Below, piece by piece: positions 16,335 through 19,580 of a stretch of DNA of 19,580 nucleotides. The notes under the pieces were generated by a model. It saw nothing but the letters and a program-made list of their open reading frames with translations, was not told the DNA's origin and did not search any database. Source of the stretch: Planctomycetes bacterium RBG_16_43_13 (GTDB lineage Bacteria; Planctomycetota; MHYJ01); NCBI GenBank assembly GCA_001828445.1, contig MHYJ01000069.1, forward strand, positions 6,204-25,783. The letters run 5' to 3'. The position numbers and the translations under genes are program-made. Numbering within the stretch: the first letter of the stretch is position 1; the number at the start of each line of letters is the position of its first letter.

Positions 16335-16423
16335 TAAAAGCACTTGATAAGGCGTATTGTATAATGGATTGAGTATGAGATATGTTTCTGATAGTATCTG
16401 ATATAGTTAATTAGAGGTGATAA

Positions 16424-17218
16424 GTGATAAGGTTAATGGCGCGAATCGTAATTTTTTCAACCTTAGTAGTAATATGTACGGAAATATTAGCACAGAAAGT
16501 ATCAGAAAGTGTTTCTTTTGATATAGATTCTAAGACGCATATAATTACTGATGTCTATGTTGATGGTAAAGGTCCAGTTAAGCTTATGATAGATACCGGC
16601 ACTTCCGTAACTTTCCTGACGCCTAACGCGTTTACCCAACTTGTAATCGCGGGTGGTAAGCATAAGTTAAAGTTTGGTGCCGTAGAGGTTCCGGATGTAA
16701 ACCTCGTCAATAGTCCTATCTCTATGTATCAAGGAGTAGATGGGATGGTTGGTTGGGATGTCTTACGAAATTTTATAGTTACTATAGATTTTACAGCTAA
16801 AAAGCTATATTTCACAAAAAAGGAAAATTATAAGAAGCCAGATAAAGCTGAAACCGTGAAATTTACTAAGATGATGAATGGCGCAATAGTTCTTACGGTG
16901 AGCATAGATGGTAAAGACCCAGTTCTTATGTGGTATGATACTGGAACGCCTGACAACATCTATTTGTTGCCTGATGTTGCACAGAATTTTGGACTTTCCG
17001 GCTCTGGGAAGCAAAAGGTAAAAGAATTTAAACTTGGTAGCGAGGGTGTTAAATTTAGCAATGTAGAGGTGAACGTATATGAGAGCGCTATAGCAAGGAA
17101 TGCGATAAGGTCATTAGGTGGTAAGCCAGTAGGAACAATTGGAACACCGTTTTTCTACTCGTACAGTGTTGGCATAGATTATTTTAACAACGAACTGATT
17201 TTAGTAAAAAAGAAATAA
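16424..17218 (+). CDS. Secreted retropepsin-like protein with two DTG lobes
   Basis: A 264-residue protein starting at GTG, preceded by AGAGG (16413-16417). A hydrophobic stretch at about 8-23 (IVIFSTLVVICTEILA) looks like a signal peptide, putting the protein outside the cytoplasmic membrane. Two similar halves follow. The first has LMIDTGTS (D57) and GMVGWDVLRNFIVTIDF; the second has LMWYDTGTP (D172) and GTIGTPFFYSYSVGIDY. Both aspartates of a retropepsin pair are therefore present in one chain, 115 residues apart, resembling a compact two-lobed aspartic protease. It lies 89 bases after the deacylase, in the same direction. A TATAAT at 16360-16365 could give it a promoter, but with no good -35 box. 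Substrate unknown. Confidence 0.82.
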   Translation: MIRLMARIVIFSTLVVICTEILAQKVSESVSFDIDSKTHIITDVYVDGKGPVKLMIDTGTSVTFLTPNAFTQLVIAGGKHKLKFGAVEVPDVNLVNSPISMYQGVDGMVGWDVLRNFIVTIDFTAKKLYFTKKENYKKPDKAETVKFTKMMNGAIVLTVSIDGKDPVLMWYDTGTPDNIYLLPDVAQNFGLSGSGKQKVKEFKLGSEGVKFSNVEVNVYESAIARNAIRSLGGKPVGTIGTPFFYSYSVGIDYFNNELILVKKK

Positions 17219-17221
17219 CAC

Positions 17222-17752
17222 CTATTTGGTACGCTTAGCAATCTTCTTAAACTTTTTTAGTTTTTCATAGAATATTCCTAACTGGTCACGATTCATCTTG
17301 ACAAGTAACGACATAAAGAAGTTATCCTCGTCGTTGATATGTTGTAGTAGTGATGCAAGTATAAGTCGCGATATATTAGATAGTTTTGCCGCATCTGCTT
17401 TTATCTCCTGTGCTACTGTGCATAGATCATTTGTCAGTTTTCTGAGCTTATTATGGTCTTCCACACATTCGTTAAGACGTGGTTCTGCCTCTGGACAAGT
17501 TTGCTTTATAGCGGGTATTACTACATTGTCTTCGTATTGTATGTGTCTAACAAGCTTTGTTCTAAATATTTCAGCCCTTTCATAGATACTCTTTGTGATA
17601 TGGTTAGAAGTATGATTATTAGTAGAGTTATTTAGTATGATTTTCTTTAACTCTATTACTATGCCGGAGAAATTACCTATAAGGTTGCCATGCCCTCTGC
17701 CTATATGTGATATGAGATTATCCACGCTGGGGCGACGTCTCGATACTACCAT
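17222..17752 (-). CDS. Hemerythrin HHE-domain protein
   Basis: A 176-residue helical protein. The di-iron pattern is complete: H21 (GRGHGNLI), H70 and E74 (VRHIQYEDN), H100 (EDHNKLRKL), H138 and E142 (LQHINDEDN). HHE proteins bind oxygen, nitric oxide or iron and are used in stress sensing or iron-sulfur repair; which applies here is not visible. The start is set by AAGAGGT (17757-17763 on the plus strand), four bases upstream. It converges on the aspartic-protease gene with only three bases between stops, so no terminator separates them. Its promoter carries a perfect palindrome. Confidence 0.88.
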   Translation of the reverse strand: MVVSRRRPSVDNLISHIGRGHGNLIGNFSGIVIELKKIILNNSTNNHTSNHITKSIYERAEIFRTKLVRHIQYEDNVVIPAIKQTCPEAEPRLNECVEDHNKLRKLTNDLCTVAQEIKADAAKLSNISRLILASLLQHINDEDNFFMSLLVKMNRDQLGIFYEKLKKFKKIAKRTK

Positions 17753-17773
17753 TACTACCTCTTACCAGTTATA

Positions 17774-17802
17774 ATAATACCATATTGTATACAATTTAGC
17801 AA
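17774..17802 (-). promoter_or_regulatory. Promoter of the hemerythrin gene
   Basis: On the minus strand TTGCTA (17802-17797) and TATTAT (17779-17774) are separated by 17 bases, giving 4/6 and 5/6 matches to the sigma70 boxes. The spacer contains the palindrome ATTGTATACAAT. The start of transcription would fall close to the Shine-Dalgarno site, giving a short leader. Confidence 0.55.
17784..17795. promoter_or_regulatory. Perfect 12-base palindrome, possible operator
   Basis: ATTGTATACAAT reads the same on both strands. It fills most of the spacer of the hemerythrin promoter and lies 66 bases before ubiX. Its TTGTATACAA core resembles the TTG-N-CAA style of several dimeric repressor sites, including GntR-like ones. 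No regulator gene is nearby, so the binding protein is unknown. Confidence 0.5.
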
Positions 17803-17861
17803 TGGCAAAATGGGGAAAAATACCTTGATGTGTATATAGAGTAGGCGTAACATTATATACT

Positions 17862-18485
17862 ATGAAAGATAGATACATCGTAGCAATAACAGGTGCGAGC
17901 GGCGCAATATATGGCGTTAGATTGGTTGAGGTTCTTAGTAAAGCGGAGTGTGAAATACATCTCACAATTACTGAGGCGGCGGCGAAAGTTATATCTCACG
18001 AGCTTATGGTGCCGCTGGACTTGGAGAATGAAGAAGAAGTAAAACGCTTCTTCGGTAACAACGTTATATATTATCACTACAACCAATTAGAGTCACCCAT
18101 AGCGAGTGGGTCTTATAAAACAAATGGTATGATAGTTGTGCCCTGTAGTGTTGGCGCATTAGGCAGGATAGCGTCTGGGATTTCTAATAATCTCGTTGAA
18201 AGGGCGGCTGATGTTATGCTAAAGGAGAGAAGAAAATTAATCCTTGTTCCTCGTGAGACACCATTCTCAAGTATACACCTTGAAAATATGCTACGGTTGT
18301 CTAATGCTGGGGCTGTTATATTACCTGCTATCCCCGGTTTCTATCATCATCCGCGTAGTATAGACGACCAGGTTGATTTCGTGGTTTCCCGCATACTTGA
18401 CCATTTAGGGATAGACAATCAGTTAATAAAACGTTACGGTGAGTTATCTAAACTCCAGAGTAAATCCAATATTTTTGAGGATTGA
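17862..18485 (+). CDS. ubiX: UbiX-like flavin prenyltransferase
   Basis: A 207-residue protein of normal length. It shows the FMN-binding AITGASGAIYG at the start, then PCSVGALGRIASGISNNLVERAADVMLKER and LVPRETPFSSIHLENMLRL, with the usual C-terminal AIPGFYHHP. UbiX joins dimethylallyl phosphate to reduced FMN, making the prenyl-FMN cofactor used by UbiD-type decarboxylases in ubiquinone, menaquinone or aromatic metabolism. No ubiD is in the window. No clear Shine-Dalgarno site precedes the ATG. Its last 42 bases overlap the end of the convergent EPSP synthase gene. Confidence 0.95.
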   Translation: MKDRYIVAITGASGAIYGVRLVEVLSKAECEIHLTITEAAAKVISHELMVPLDLENEEEVKRFFGNNVIYYHYNQLESPIASGSYKTNGMIVVPCSVGALGRIASGISNNLVERAADVMLKERRKLILVPRETPFSSIHLENMLRLSNAGAVILPAIPGFYHHPRSIDDQVDFVVSRILDHLGIDNQLIKRYGELSKLQSKSNIFED

Positions 18486-19580
18486 GAAGAAACTTGGGAA
18501 ACTTTTAGAGACACAATCAGGGTTCTTTATAACAAGGCCATCTATAGACGCACCAGCAACCGCAAAGCTCATAACCATACGGTGGTCATTGTAAGTTTCG
18601 ATATCTGCTGACTTATACTCCTTGGCAGGTATTATTTTAATACCATCATTAAATTGTTCAACTACTGCACCAACTTTACGTAGCTCATTATACAGTGCAG
18701 TTATCCTGTCCGTTTCCTTTACTCTGAGGTTTGATATATTTCTAATGGTAGTGGAACTGCCAGCAAATAAGGATACGCAAGCAAGCGTTTGGGCAGAATC
18801 CGGCATATCGTTCATATCTACATCTATCCCCTGTAATTTATCACCTGCAACTTTTACATAATCTTTACCTTTTGTAATACTACATCCCATTTTTTGCAGA
18901 ATACCTATGAAGTTACCTTCGCCCTGTGTGTAGTTATTTCTCATACCTTCTATCCGAACTGTACCTTTAGTAACAGCAGCTATAGCAAAGAGATAGTTTG
19001 CACTTGCAGCATCGCCATCTACACAGTATTCTCCAGCTTTATACCGTTGTCCTCCTTTTACTGTGAATTTACTGTAGCTATCTCTTTCTACCTCTACATT
19101 GAATGCTTTCATAACGTCTACTGTCATATCTATGTATCGCTTTGATACAGCGCCTTCACCTATATGTAGGTTTATACCTTCTTTAGTATATGGTGCAATG
19201 AGGAGTAATGATGAGATAAACTGACTACTGATGTCTCCTTTTATATTTATATTTCCCCCTCTTAGCCCGTTTGACACTATATCTATAGGAGAGCAGTCAT
19301 TTTTTATGCATCTGATATTTGCCCCAAGATTGTTTAGAGCATCTATTAACTCCTGTATTGGTCTTTCTCTCATCCTGTCGTCGCTATCTACTATGAAATG
19401 TCCTCTGCCAAGAGTAAGTAGAGATGTCATAAACCGTATAGATGTGCCGGCATTGCCAAGGAAAAAATGTCCGCTTTCTTTTGGAATAATTCCACTCATA
19501 CCGCAAATAGATAGGGTGTTCTCAGATTTATTCTGTACGCTTAAGCCGGCATTATTTAGGGCATTTATCAGCAAAGTAGT
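18444..19580 (-). CDS. aroA: EPSP synthase, 5' end outside window
   Basis: About 378 residues are visible, and the frame is open to the window edge. Alignment with the family (TLLINALNNAG in place of the SDDTxxMxxAL region) shows some 45-55 N-terminal residues missing. Motifs seen: GNAGTSIRF, RMRERPIQELIDAL, GDISSQFISSLL, DGDAASANYLF, DMNDMPDSAQTLA, LRVKETDRI and YNDHRMVMSFAVAG. The enzyme joins shikimate-3-phosphate and PEP in the shikimate pathway. All key segments that can be checked are intact. The apparent first codon at 19574 is TTG but is inside the gene. It overlaps ubiX tail to tail by 42 bases. Confidence 0.95.
   Translation of the reverse strand, partial: TTLLINALNNAGLSVQNKSENTLSICGMSGIIPKESGHFFLGNAGTSIRFMTSLLTLGRGHFIVDSDDRMRERPIQELIDALNNLGANIRCIKNDCSPIDIVSNGLRGGNINIKGDISSQFISSLLLIAPYTKEGINLHIGEGAVSKRYIDMTVDVMKAFNVEVERDSYSKFTVKGGQRYKAGEYCVDGDAASANYLFAIAAVTKGTVRIEGMRNNYTQGEGNFIGILQKMGCSITKGKDYVKVAGDKLQGIDVDMNDMPDSAQTLACVSLFAGSSTTIRNISNLRVKETDRITALYNELRKVGAVVEQFNDGIKIIPAKEYKSADIETYNDHRMVMSFAVAGASIDGLVIKNPDCVSKSFPSFFSILKNIGFTLEFR

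Noticed and set aside
16360..16365. TATAAT as a firm promoter for the aspartic-protease gene
   Set aside because: No acceptable -35 box at 16-18 bases, so it is not listed as a separate feature.
17718..17726. TTATCCACG, one base off a DnaA box
   Set aside because: A single copy inside the hemerythrin coding region is expected by chance.
1..19580. CRISPR arrays, insertion sequences, prophage genes
   Set aside because: No regularly spaced repeats, transposase, integrase or terminal inverted repeats were seen on either strand.

Overview
The window looks like chromosomal DNA from an uncultivated or little-studied bacterium, probably anaerobic. The bacterial markers are a full DnaA-family protein, a GT5 glycogen synthase (GlgA), UbiX, EPSP synthase, and a tRNA-Ala with the G3:U70 identity pair and no encoded CCA. 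Most of the window is AT-rich and uses many ATA and AGA/AGG codons. Some genes have good Shine-Dalgarno sites and many have none. The phylum cannot be fixed from this sequence. Clusters of several GH57 enzymes with DUF4912 suggest a deep-branching or thermophile-related lineage, which is inference only.

Layout. 1-931: the 3' part of a thiolase-fold gene, cut by the window edge. 945-998: a stub of a second response regulator. 1057-1452: a single-domain response regulator. 1453-2432: two tandem DUF35 (zinc ribbon plus OB fold) proteins, the usual partners of thiolase-fold enzymes. 2435-2507: tRNA-Ala(GGC), starting two bases after the second DUF35 gene. 2517-3824 (minus): dnaA-like gene with a very good promoter at 3900-3928. 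4022-14422 (plus): an alpha-glucan operon holding GH57 amylase/amylopullulanase-like, GalT-like nucleotidylyltransferase, GlgA, a GT39/ArnT-like membrane glycosyltransferase, GH57 4-alpha-glucanotransferase-like, DUF4912, and GH57 branching-enzyme-like genes. 14443-17218 (plus, same direction): a RimK-like ATP-grasp ligase, an AstE/AspA-like zinc deacylase, and a secreted protein with two retropepsin-like DTG lobes. 17222-17752 (minus): a hemerythrin HHE protein. 17862-18485 (plus): UbiX. 18444-19580 (minus): EPSP synthase, 5' end beyond the window and 3' end overlapping ubiX.

How the genes fit together. GlgA would extend alpha-1,4-glucan, the 12803-14422 GH57 would branch it, and the other two GH57 proteins would hydrolyse or rearrange it. 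The GalT-like enzyme would connect sugar 1-phosphates to nucleotide sugars. Branching would therefore be GH57-based; no GlgB (GH13), GlgC or GlgP gene is present here. The RimK / deacylase / aspartic protease trio is the most system-like part: ligases of this type add amino acids to proteins or small molecules, and the other two enzymes are plausible removers or processors. At the left end, the thiolase-fold protein appears to lack both the catalytic Cys and the His of the GHP motif. With two DUF35 partners, it may be an aldolase-like or scaffold complex and not a classical thiolase.
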